A DNA stretch of 42,355 bases. It comes from Nitrososphaerota archaeon. Lineage in GTDB: Archaea > Thermoproteota > Nitrososphaeria > Nitrososphaerales > JAAOZN01. Of this stretch, positions 34,147-41,940 are shown one piece after another. How positions within the stretch are numbered: the stretch's first letter is position 1; every line of letters begins with the position of its first letter. The stretch covers positions 1-42,355 of the forward strand of contig JAAOZN010000062.1 in assembly GCA_011605775.1 (NCBI GenBank), written 5' to 3'. Under the pieces are notes generated by a model. It worked only from the letters and a program-made list of their open reading frames with translations, was not told where the DNA came from and did no database searches. Made by a program: the position numbers and the translations under genes.

Positions 34147-35165
34147 GGAGGGCTGCCGAGGCACTCTACGAAGAGAAGCTGAAGATGAGCACAGGCAACC
34201 CAGATCTAGATAGCTTGATAGGTGGTGTTGAGGAGGGTCTCTTCTACCTATTCTACGGAGAGCAGCAGATCTTAGACACACTAATCCACAGGCTCATCGT
34301 GAACTGCGTTCTACCAAGGGATAGGGGAGGTTTTCAGGCGAAAGGCGTCTACTTCAACAACACAGACTACAACACAGGTAAAACCATACTCGACCCAACG
34401 CTACTAGGAGGATTGGCGAAGCGGGTAGGCTTAGAGCCTAAGGATGTGTTCAGAAGCATATACACAGCCGCAGCATACAACGAGGAGAGGCAGCTCATAG
34501 TAGCCAACCAAGTAGCCGAGCTCATGGAGAGGGACCCTGGGATCAAGCTGCTAGCCGTACACAACATCACCAGATTCTTTGCGGACTCAAAGAGGGTTGA
34601 AGAGACAAGGAGGGTTCTGAAGCAGGTGATAAGCATACTATGGAGCACAGCAAAGAAGAGAGGAATAGCTTTAGTGGCTACCGCAGACGCCTTAAACACT
34701 GGTAGAGGCTTCATACCACGACCACAAGGCGGGAACTACCTACGCCACGCAGCAGGCATCATCGTATACATAAAGAGACTTGAGGATGCTGCTAAAGCGT
34801 ACCTCATCAAACACCCCTGCAGAAAGACACCCGACTCAATCACACTATACCTTGCTGAGGGAGGTGGTGATCTAGTGGGTAGGATAACACCCTCGTTCCG
34901 CCAACGCTACGAAGAAGCCATCAGCGAGCTTAAGACGAGCTACCAAAATGCGCTAATCGACCTAGAGCATAGGGAAGCGTTCAACCTCCTCCTCAAAGAA
35001 GCCTGGTGTGTTGAACAAGCAGCCATGGGCAACTCAAACCTACCAACGGTAGTGGATGCGCTCAACATAACAGCAAACATACACAACAGAAAGCTCATAG
35101 AGGCTCTGAGGAGGAGGCTCGAAGAGCAAGAGAAGGCGATACAAGAGCTCCAGAGAAGGGTTTGA
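34122..35165 (+). CDS. RadA/RecA-fold paralogue with degenerate ATPase site
   Basis: 347 aa. TGNPDLDSLIGGVEEGLFYLFYGEQ (about 24-48) aligns with the RadA/RadB/KaiC core start. The P-loop that should follow (GxxGxGKT) reads GEQQILDT (46-53), so Gly and Lys are lost. The Walker B strand LLAVHNI has Asn instead of Asp. ATP hydrolysis is therefore unlikely. The C-terminus (about 318-347) is a coiled coil. GTG start inside the microprotein gene; polB follows 17 bp later. It is structurally comparable to a mediator or to the RecA-like ImuA subunit, as an inference. Confidence 0.75.
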   Translation: MPLNPVEMRRAAEALYEEKLKMSTGNPDLDSLIGGVEEGLFYLFYGEQQILDTLIHRLIVNCVLPRDRGGFQAKGVYFNNTDYNTGKTILDPTLLGGLAKRVGLEPKDVFRSIYTAAAYNEERQLIVANQVAELMERDPGIKLLAVHNITRFFADSKRVEETRRVLKQVISILWSTAKKRGIALVATADALNTGRGFIPRPQGGNYLRHAAGIIVYIKRLEDAAKAYLIKHPCRKTPDSITLYLAEGGGDLVGRITPSFRQRYEEAISELKTSYQNALIDLEHREAFNLLLKEAWCVEQAAMGNSNLPTVVDALNITANIHNRKLIEALRRRLEEQEKAIQELQRRV

Positions 35166-35182
35166 AGCCCTATCTAACCTAG

Positions 35183-37447
35183 TTGGCGGAGCGAGGCCAT
35201 CAGAGAATGGGTAGCTTGGTAGGCTGGATACTCGACACATACATAGATGGCGATGAAGCAGCGATCTGGCTCAAAACAGTTGATAACAGAGCAATCAAGC
35301 TGAGAGACAAATACCAACCAACCTTCTACATAAAACCAAAGGGAAGGGAAGAAGGGGAGAGGCTCAGCACACTACTTCAGCAACACCTAAGCGTATTAGA
35401 TGTGAAGTGGGTTGAAAAGTACACCAATCTAAGAAACGGAGAGAAGAAGAGCCTTCTAAAGATAACTGTAGATAAGGCATCGAGCTATAAGAGGCTTCTG
35501 ATGATCTTGGAGTCCTCGGAGTATGTGGAGGAGCTCTTTAACACCGACCTACTGCACGTCCAACAATACCTCTTCCAGAATCTTGGTGTTGAGCCGACCA
35601 GTAAGGTGGAGGTAGAATACGATGAGCAAAGGCAACTAATCGGCGTTTCGAGGATCGATGACGATAGGGAGATCAAGCCGCCTCCCTTCACAACTGTATA
35701 CTTCAACCTACACACAAATGAACCAACCCCAGATCCAAGTAAGCACCCTATCCGATTGGCTGAGGTGAGGTTTGAGGGTGAGGAGGATGTCATCGAAGGC
35801 TCAGAAGAACACATCATCGAAGCGCTCTCAGAGTTAATCAGATCGAGAGACCCAGACCTCCTAGTCTCCCCTAACTGCGACGACTTCACCTTCCCATACC
35901 TATACAACCGCAGCAAGATCCTGGGTTTGAACCCTCAGCTAGGTAGGGAGAGAGTGGATGTTAACACAATACGGAAGCCGCTGCCATACTGGGTTAGGGG
36001 TAGGGTTGCGCTAGACTACAACCAATTCGGCTGCACATTCGACGAGTGGGGTGTAGCTGGCTTGGTCGAGAGGGCTAGGTTCAGCTTCCTACCACCAGGC
36101 ATCGCCAGTAGATGGACCAGCAACAGAATCAATGACAGCAGATGCTGCTACGAGCTGCTGAAGAGGGGTTATGTGATACCGAAGAACAGAGGACACTTCG
36201 AGTACATCAGACCGATGAGCGTTGTGGTTGAGAGGGATAAGGGTGGCATAATCATACCACCTAAGATAGGCGTGGTGCATGAGAACGTTGCTGAGCTCGA
36301 CTACGAATCACAGTACCCAAACATATTGGTGAAGTGGTGCATCAGCTACGAAACAGTAACACCAGAAGGCGTTAAGATGAGGGAGGATGCCCTACTACCC
36401 TACATCACAAAACGCTACCTGGAGAGGAGACTCTACTTCAAGAGGCTGAGAAACAACTACCCAAAGGGCAGCTGCGAGTGGGTTTGGTGTGAGCAGCGCC
36501 AAGCTGCTCTAAAGCTTATTCTCGTCACCCTCTACGGAACCTCTGGATGCTGCTGGAACAGATTCGGCAACGTACTGGCCTTCGAAGAAATCAACAAGAA
36601 GTCGAGAGAAATCATGATAAAGACGAAGGATATCGCTCAGCAGAGGGGTTTCGAAGTAGTTTACGCTGACTGCGACAGCATCTTTGTTAAGAAGAGGGGG
36701 GCAAAAAAAGAGGACTACGAGAACCTAGCTAAGGAGATCAGCGAGCAGATAGGGTTGCCTATGGCGCTAGACCACCACTACAAGTTCCTCATCCTCCTAC
36801 CCCTAGAAGCAGACCCATCAGCCATCATGGAGGCCCAAAAACACTACTTCGGCATACTATACGACGGCGAAATAGTAGCCAGAGGAATCGAGCTAAGAAG
36901 ACACGACACACCAAAATTCATAAAAGATTTCCAGACCAAGCTGATCAAAACCCTATTCAGCTGCGAAAACGCGGAGCAGGTACAGACAGAAGGCTACGAT
37001 AAAGCCCTTCAAGTCGTAACTGAAGCGATTGACGATCTTATGAAGGGGAAGATTCGGCAAGAAGATCTGGTGGTGTCGAAGACCCTAAAGAAACCCGTAA
37101 CACAGTACAGAAGCATCCTCCCACACGTCTCAGCAGCAATACAGCTCGCAAGCAGAGGCAGAAGCATCAAACCAGAAGAAAAAGTCAACTTCATCTACAC
37201 AGACGCAGACCACCACAACCCATTATGCAGAGTAATAGCATACGATCTAATAAACGGCCAGATAAACATAGACGAAGAAAAGTACAGAGATCTCATACTA
37301 GACGCGGCAGAAACAATACTATCAACACTAAACTTCAACAGACAGATTTACAACCTACCAAAACCAGATAAAAGATGGTGGAAAGAACTCATAGAAGAGA
37401 GGAGAAGAGAAACAGAACTCGAAGCGGAAACAGAGAAACAAACCTGA
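35183..37447 (+). CDS. polB: Family B DNA polymerase with inactivated 3'-5' exonuclease
   Basis: 754 aa (TTG at 35183, or ATG at 35207 giving MGSLVGWILDTY). Polymerase motif A is LDYESQYPNI (Asp373), motif C YADCDS (Asp496, Asp498): all metal aspartates are present. Motif B is KLILVTLYG (444-452), with Val where Asn is usual. The exonuclease motifs are destroyed: Exo I reads YFNLHT (173-178) instead of xxDxE, Exo II NCDDFTFPYL (231-240) has Thr for Asp. Exo III retains Asp318 but lacks the Tyr. So it is a polymerase without proofreading, like translesion B-family enzymes; subfamily is not determined. Last gene of the RadA operon. Confidence 0.9.
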   Translation: MAERGHQRMGSLVGWILDTYIDGDEAAIWLKTVDNRAIKLRDKYQPTFYIKPKGREEGERLSTLLQQHLSVLDVKWVEKYTNLRNGEKKSLLKITVDKASSYKRLLMILESSEYVEELFNTDLLHVQQYLFQNLGVEPTSKVEVEYDEQRQLIGVSRIDDDREIKPPPFTTVYFNLHTNEPTPDPSKHPIRLAEVRFEGEEDVIEGSEEHIIEALSELIRSRDPDLLVSPNCDDFTFPYLYNRSKILGLNPQLGRERVDVNTIRKPLPYWVRGRVALDYNQFGCTFDEWGVAGLVERARFSFLPPGIASRWTSNRINDSRCCYELLKRGYVIPKNRGHFEYIRPMSVVVERDKGGIIIPPKIGVVHENVAELDYESQYPNILVKWCISYETVTPEGVKMREDALLPYITKRYLERRLYFKRLRNNYPKGSCEWVWCEQRQAALKLILVTLYGTSGCCWNRFGNVLAFEEINKKSREIMIKTKDIAQQRGFEVVYADCDSIFVKKRGAKKEDYENLAKEISEQIGLPMALDHHYKFLILLPLEADPSAIMEAQKHYFGILYDGEIVARGIELRRHDTPKFIKDFQTKLIKTLFSCENAEQVQTEGYDKALQVVTEAIDDLMKGKIRQEDLVVSKTLKKPVTQYRSILPHVSAAIQLASRGRSIKPEEKVNFIYTDADHHNPLCRVIAYDLINGQINIDEEKYRDLILDAAETILSTLNFNRQIYNLPKPDKRWWKELIEERRRETELEAETEKQT

Positions 37448-37568
37448 CAGCGATACAATCAATCTCTTGAGCTGCAAGCCTATTCCTGACCTTTTCAAAG
37501 ACCCGTAGAGTTAAGTGTGGTGGATTTTGGTCGTTTTAGAAGAAATTTCTAGGGTGCTCGACTAGTCT

Positions 37569-38030
37569 TTACGGGGCTTCGCTCTCCTTTGACTCAGCAC
37601 TCATACGCTCAAACGCTTCTACGAGTTTATCTACTAGCTGCTCCTCCTCTCTATACGCTTCCTCTAGGAGCTGCGCTAGTAGAGATCTAATTAAGGCCCC
37701 TTGCACATTAACGATCTTCTCATACTTTTTAGCTGGTTTGCTGATGAGGTAGTGGAAGAACTCGTGCCTTAGCGTTTTAAGCGCATCTCTTTCATTCGAA
37801 GAATATACGTAGATGGTGTTATCCTTCACCTCACCCTCCTTCTCATATTCATCGTTGGGAATCCATTTAACCGAATGGATTTCATAACCGGTCTTAAAGA
37901 TGCCCTTCATCCTTACAAGCTCTTTATCTAAAGCGGACTGCACATCTACGCCAATTCTACTATTATGACGTGTAGTAGAAGCAACGTTGTGATCAGCGTT
38001 CAGACGGTTCTTCTTGAGGGTTTGAGCCAT
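37569..38030 (-). CDS. Small zincin metallopeptidase-like protein
   Basis: 153 aa. HEFFH at residues 89-93 is a HExxH zinc motif on a helix (LKTLRHEFFHYLI), preceded by the edge strand DNTIYVYS, as in minimal gluzincin folds of mobile elements (ImmA/IrrE-like or SprT-like proteins). A Glu-rich helix with EEAYREEEQLVDKL supplies the likely third ligand Glu. Last gene of the minus-strand operon, 3 bp after the Toprim gene. The 121 bp between it and the convergent polB hold only AT-rich, T-run sequence. Confidence 0.65.
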   Translation of the reverse strand: MAQTLKKNRLNADHNVASTTRHNSRIGVDVQSALDKELVRMKGIFKTGYEIHSVKWIPNDEYEKEGEVKDNTIYVYSSNERDALKTLRHEFFHYLISKPAKKYEKIVNVQGALIRSLLAQLLEEAYREEEQLVDKLVEAFERMSAESKESEAP

Positions 38031-38033
38031 CGG

Positions 38034-38888
38034 TTACGCTGCTCCCAGCTTTTTCTTCAGCTCCTCTCTAGCCTTCCTCAGGGTCTCTCTGTTTCTTTCG
38101 ATCACTTCGCTCCAGACTTTGGGGTCTATTTCGGCTTCAACAGCCTCTCTCACGATCCTCTGTAGCTCAGTTGGTTCTAGTGCATCGAGCTCCCAGCATT
38201 GATCACCGTATCTCGCTACGTATTCTTCGGCTCTTGGGTCAGCCTTCTTCGTTGGGTTTGGGAGAAGGTTGTAGCTTAGGACTTGTCCATAGGTTAGGGC
38301 GATTCTCTTAAGTGTGAAGTCTACGCCGAAGTATTCTACAGCCTCCTCCGTGAATCTTTCGATATCTATCCCACTTGGATCGTGGTCTCCGAGGTATAGG
38401 ACCTTCGCCTCGCAGTCGCTATGGAATATGTCTAGGTTGTCGTAGATGAAGGTCCAGGAAGAATACCCTCTCGATACGGCTAGTGGTATGTAGAAGCCGC
38501 CTACAGCATCGTATATTAACTCGGCTAACGCGTCCTTTTCGAGCCAAACAACGATTCTTTTGCCCATATCTTCCCACGGGTCTTCACCTAAGCCCTCTGT
38601 AGCCCTCTCAACCAACTCATCTACGTTAACTGTTTGCCCACTAGGTTTGAACCACCACCTGTATCTTACGTGATCAGCTAGGGAGTCCCAGGGGATAAGC
38701 CCACCCATCCTGGCTTTAACGAGTCTTTCGCTGAGTGTCTTGTAGCAGGCTTTGGTGTTCTGGTAGCCTCCGACCAGCTCAGATGCGAGCCTGTAATGGA
38801 CTTGTCTGAGTGTGGGTCTTATGCCCTGGCTGTTGTATGCTCTTATGAGGCTACAGGCTCTGTTTACGACGCTCTCCCAGTCAACCAA
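38034..38888 (-). CDS. Spo11/TopoVI-A-like Toprim protein ('Mini-A' type)
   Basis: 284 aa. The N-terminal part TLRQVHYRLASELVG with Tyr32 resembles the 5Y-CAP domain that carries the cleaving tyrosine of TopoVI-A/Spo11. The Toprim domain has its Glu in VVWLEKDAL (Glu117) and its DxD in YLGDHDPSGIDI (168-170). Thus both halves of a type IIB cleavage site seem present, but no TopoVI-B ATPase gene occurs in the window. Stand-alone homologues from viruses and plasmids are known as Mini-A. The function is unproven; cleavage at a replication origin or recombination start is possible. It overlaps the primase gene end by 8 bp. Confidence 0.72.
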   Translation of the reverse strand: MVDWESVVNRACSLIRAYNSQGIRPTLRQVHYRLASELVGGYQNTKACYKTLSERLVKARMGGLIPWDSLADHVRYRWWFKPSGQTVNVDELVERATEGLGEDPWEDMGKRIVVWLEKDALAELIYDAVGGFYIPLAVSRGYSSWTFIYDNLDIFHSDCEAKVLYLGDHDPSGIDIERFTEEAVEYFGVDFTLKRIALTYGQVLSYNLLPNPTKKADPRAEEYVARYGDQCWELDALEPTELQRIVREAVEAEIDPKVWSEVIERNRETLRKAREELKKKLGAA

Positions 38889-39900
38889 CTGTTAGCACCT
38901 CCTTCAGGTTCACGCCTAGGTGGCTTACTATCTCTGAGAGCTTCTTAAATGAAATTATCGGCACATCCTCCCCGCGTATCAGCTTTCTCTCTATGTAGCG
39001 TGGCTGATATGTTGCTAGGTATCTCGCTCTCTGATCCACCCTCCTAAGCTTGTCACATCTGTCAAGCCAGTCTTCGATTATCTTCGTCGCTTCCTCGGGC
39101 TCAATATCTCTCACTTTAACGAGGTATGGCGCTATCGCTAGCCCTATGCATATCTTCCTGCCGTCTGCGATAGGTGTGTTTAGTAGCTTCTCGACCCACT
39201 CGTACCCCCTAACCCTCTCTGCCTTTAGTGGTATTCTTCTCGCTTCGATGGCTCTGCTAACCTTTGAAATTTTGAAGTCGCCGTAGAGTAGGGTTAGGTC
39301 GGCTCTATTACCGCACCAATCTTGAATAACCTCAACTCTTCGAGAGATGAGCCCGCCTTCTACGATCTTGGAGTTTAGGGTGCAGGGTATCCTAAAGAGC
39401 CTGTTTAAGTCGCCTAGGATCTGCTTGTCGCAGAGCCCGTATGATAGGCGCTCCTGAATCCACCTCAAATACTCCTTAGCCTCCCCTACGCCTCCAGGCA
39501 GATCTCTAGGTTCGCAGGGTAGTAGGATGTGGAAGCCCTTGCCGCCAGAGAACTGTATAAGCGGCTTCACATCCAGCAGCCTCTTGACGAGCCTAGCTGA
39601 CTTAAGAGCATACTTCTTAGCAAGATCTAAATCAGATTCGAGATCTATGTCTATGAAGACTGTGCTTATGATGCCTCGGCGCTGCTCCACCTCACTATGC
39701 GTAGATAGGAAGCAGTTGTGCAACAAAGAGCTCTCCAAACACCCGATAAGCTCCTCCTTAGACGATACCTTGAACCTACCGTGCTTGATCTCGTCATTCA
39801 GCATGACATAGCTCCCTAGCCCAAACATACCATCTCTAGGGAGTCTGAAGGCTTCGGGTAGAAGTTGAAGAACGTAGTCGGCTATTTCAGCCGAGTTCAT
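38881..39900 (-). CDS. Archaeo-eukaryotic primase (PriS-like AEP), plasmid type
   Basis: 339 aa. The AEP motifs are in order: TVFIDIDLES (Asp84, Asp86, metal ligands), SGGKGFHI (118-125), and a third motif zone DLNRLFRIPCTLNSK (164-178). The C-terminal part from about 215 is helical (WVEKLLNTPIADGRKICIGL...EATKIIEDWL), as in plasmid/virus primases. Probably makes RNA/DNA primers for the element's polymerase. It starts 5 bp after the helicase-remnant stop and shares the operon with the Toprim protein. It may not be the chromosomal PriS, which is usually paired with PriL. Confidence 0.85.
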   Translation of the reverse strand: MNSAEIADYVLQLLPEAFRLPRDGMFGLGSYVMLNDEIKHGRFKVSSKEELIGCLESSLLHNCFLSTHSEVEQRRGIISTVFIDIDLESDLDLAKKYALKSARLVKRLLDVKPLIQFSGGKGFHILLPCEPRDLPGGVGEAKEYLRWIQERLSYGLCDKQILGDLNRLFRIPCTLNSKIVEGGLISRRVEVIQDWCGNRADLTLLYGDFKISKVSRAIEARRIPLKAERVRGYEWVEKLLNTPIADGRKICIGLAIAPYLVKVRDIEPEEATKIIEDWLDRCDKLRRVDQRARYLATYQPRYIERKLIRGEDVPIISFKKLSEIVSHLGVNLKEVLTVG

Positions 39901-39905
39901 ACCGC

Positions 39906-41258
39906 CTACACCCTTGGAGAGAAGTCTTTACAGGTCTCGGCGAAGCGGGCGGTCGGCATTACAGCGGCCCACTCTGGGTGCTTGAGGCAGGATGCGGACG
40001 AGTAATTGATGCAGTTGCCGCAGCACGCTTCTATGAGATCAAACTCAGATGTCTCCGCACAAGCTCTACACAAATACTCTATTCGCTTGAGCTTCGGGTG
40101 CCAGTAGCCCGACACACCATCTTTAGATCCGCATCTTGAGCATTCTGCTGAACCGCTGAACCCGGCTGAACCACCTGCTTCAGCAGACGATGAGGGTGAA
40201 TCTTTCCCCTTTAGCTGATCTGGGCTCGATTCTAGCCGATTGGTGGGCTCTGCTAAACGATCTGCTAAACCAATATTGTTAGCGAGCTTAGTTAGATCAA
40301 CTAATCGGCCGTCTATTGGGTCTACGACGAACCTCCAACCGTCCAGTGTAGGCTGGTCTTGTTCAGCAGATCCGTTAGGCTCACCTGCTTTCCACTCCTT
40401 CTCATGCTCAATAACCTTTGCCCAATCAATGCGCTGAATCACGTTTTCATCAGGGTTCGGCAGTTCAGCAGATCTTACACTTCGGCAATATAGCTTCCTG
40501 TTGGAGCCCTCTGGTTTGAATTCATACGCATATCCTAGGTTTACTAGGTCTGCAAGGTATTGTCTGGCGGTCGATTGCGCTACCCTAAGTTTCGCAGCAA
40601 CCTCCTCGCTGGTAAGCCCGCCTCCGTTGTAGGGTGGAATCTTATCGAAGCAGCGCTGAAGCCGCCCTGGCAGCTGGTAGAGCGACGATATCAAAACACC
40701 CCAGCCAACCCTCAGCGCTATGTAGAGGTCTGCTGCTGTTGCACAGATCAGGTTACCACGCCTAAAACGCTGATATTGGTGTAAGTAAGCGACGACTCTT
40801 ATTAGATCGAGGAGGAAGTCGAGTTTAGACCGATCCCATGGCGCCAGTTTGAGCAGCTCTTCAGCGTAAGGAATCACTACGTCGTAGTCTTCAAGCAAAT
40901 CCACGGCTGCGCGAAAGACTTTTAACTCTTCTTCGTCGGCTGGCTTGATCTTTCCAGCGGCAAATTCAACCTTGCGTTGGTTGATGCTCTTCGTAAGCTC
41001 CTCGTCTTCGTCCACACTCAGCAACCAGCATCTGCGGAGGGTTTCAGGCATAGGTAGCCTGCCAGCCGACGTTGTCACAACAGTCTTAGCGGGTATTTCC
41101 TCCACTTTCGTCTTCCACTCGCCCGTAGCTGGATCTCTTACAGCAACCTCGAATGCGTACCCGCCATCTTCCTTCATGATAAGCCTAAGGTCCAGTTCGG
41201 GTTGTGGGCGCCACTCGACAATAAACAGCACCTTGTAATGCTGATCACCGTACCGCAT
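39906..41258 (-). CDS. N-terminally truncated phage/plasmid helicase with HTH and zinc modules
   Basis: 450 aa. It begins abruptly at the Walker B-like strand KVLFIVEW (about 8-16) of a helicase family found in plasmids and phages. It then follows that family: RDPATGEWKTKVEEIPAKTVVTTSAG, LLSVDEDEELTKSINQRK, VVIPYAEELLKLAP, and LIRVVAYLHQYQR. The Walker A half and any primase domain that should precede are missing. A winged HTH (LTSEEVAAKLRVAQSTARQYLADLVNLGY, about 213-241) and a Ser/Gly-rich linker follow, then a Cys-rich end with CSRCG, CRAC, CCGNC and C-x6-C-type pairs (about 376-450). ATPase activity is unlikely; DNA binding is plausible. Confidence 0.7.
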   Translation of the reverse strand: MRYGDQHYKVLFIVEWRPQPELDLRLIMKEDGGYAFEVAVRDPATGEWKTKVEEIPAKTVVTTSAGRLPMPETLRRCWLLSVDEDEELTKSINQRKVEFAAGKIKPADEEELKVFRAAVDLLEDYDVVIPYAEELLKLAPWDRSKLDFLLDLIRVVAYLHQYQRFRRGNLICATAADLYIALRVGWGVLISSLYQLPGRLQRCFDKIPPYNGGGLTSEEVAAKLRVAQSTARQYLADLVNLGYAYEFKPEGSNRKLYCRSVRSAELPNPDENVIQRIDWAKVIEHEKEWKAGEPNGSAEQDQPTLDGWRFVVDPIDGRLVDLTKLANNIGLADRLAEPTNRLESSPDQLKGKDSPSSSAEAGGSAGFSGSAECSRCGSKDGVSGYWHPKLKRIEYLCRACAETSEFDLIEACCGNCINYSSASCLKHPEWAAVMPTARFAETCKDFSPRV

Positions 41259-41322
41259 CCCACCCCCAGTTAGGTAGGAGCGAGACGAAGAAGCGCCGAA
41301 GCAAAAAGGATCTGAGATAAAG

Positions 41323-41421
41323 ATGGATACCGAAGCCGTTGTAGTCCCAAGCCCTGAGCAAAGGGCTGCTAGTCTTCTAGCGGTTCAAACCCCGCCGCAT
41401 CAGAGTGGACAAGGAGTTTAA
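41323..41421 (+). CDS. Possible 32-aa leader peptide over a hairpin-rich stretch
   Basis: ATG at 41323 opens a 32-codon frame with ordinary codon use (MDTEAVVVPSPEQRAASLL...), ending inside the next gene by 17 bp. The same bases fold into three adjacent stem-loops, listed separately, so a coding and an RNA reading compete. Evidence for either is weak. Confidence 0.25.
   Translation: MDTEAVVVPSPEQRAASLLAVQTPPHQSGQGV
41350..41395. repeat. Three adjacent stem-loops, tRNA-like T-arm at the end
   Basis: AGCCCT/AGGGCT (41350-41367, 6-nt loop), GCTAG/CTAGC (41368-41381, 4-nt loop), and GCGG/CCGC (41380-41395) around TTCAAACC. The last differs by one missing G from a perfect archaeal T arm. It may be a degraded tRNA or a structured element in the gap between the truncated helicase and the next plus-strand gene. 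Confidence 0.4.
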
Positions 41422-41788
41422 GCCAGCGACCGTCTTCGAAATCGAGAGGGAAGCCTGGTACCACAACGTGAGGGAGAGCCTAGGTGAAGCCGTTTACCAC
41501 GAGGCTGTGAGGAGGGTTCAGCTGACAGACGAGGATCGAGCCGACTACAGGAAGGCGGTCAGCAAGCTTCTCAGCGTAGTGACATATATCGATGAGGATA
41601 CGGCTAAGCAGCTTCTCTGGACAGAGGCTGAGACGGCCATAGCTTACGGATTAGCTGAAGAGTGGAAGAAGAGGGCGAAGACCTACGAGGAAGCTTGGAA
41701 CAGCCTATCAGCAACTCTACCACAGATCCTATGTCCGAAGTGTCAGGTTGCACTCGTCACATACTACATGACGAGGGGTGCTCATTAG
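41405..41788 (+). CDS. Hypothetical protein with C-terminal CxxC
   Basis: 127 aa, GTG start. It is helical and rich in Glu/Ala (ESLGEAVYHEAVRRVQLTDEDRADYRKA), with one CPKC pair (109-112) near the end that might bind zinc with partners elsewhere. I do not recognise it. It stands outside the convergent operons and is transcribed away from the helicase remnant. The following 152 bp (41789-41940) hold no supportable gene. Confidence 0.55.
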   Translation: MDKEFKPATVFEIEREAWYHNVRESLGEAVYHEAVRRVQLTDEDRADYRKAVSKLLSVVTYIDEDTAKQLLWTEAETAIAYGLAEEWKKRAKTYEEAWNSLSATLPQILCPKCQVALVTYYMTRGAH

Positions 41789-41940
41789 CTATGCTAGCAA
41801 GTCACAGCAACCCCAATATTCCAATTATGGCGTGATACACTTTCTACCAGAGAAGACAGTAAACACAGCGTTGTGTTCACAGAGCAGCTCCTCAGAAACG
41901 CGCTTAACTAGATTGTTTTTAGTGGCTTACGCTTGTATCT

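Larger units (their letters stand above)
29360..41400. mobile_element. Putative integrated and decayed replicon (replication/recombination island)
   Basis: Bounded on the left by the tRNA fragment and on the right by the truncated helicase and a hairpin-rich gap. Contents are Orc1/Cdc6, winged-helix protein, RadA, RPA-like, RadA paralogue, PolB, AEP primase, Mini-A-like Toprim protein, helicase remnant and zincin. These are plasmid/virus-type replication functions. There is no integrase, transposase or capsid gene and no proven att repeats. Some of the genes (cdc6, radA) could equally be host loci; limits are tentative. Confidence 0.35.

Noticed and set aside
29360-41400. A casposon
   Set aside because: PolB is present, but no Cas1 integrase, HNH nuclease or terminal inverted repeats were seen.
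41322-41402. A functional tRNA at the right edge of the island
   Set aside because: The T-arm lacks one G, no 7-bp acceptor stem forms, and no anticodon loop with T33 can be placed; kept only as a tRNA-like remnant.
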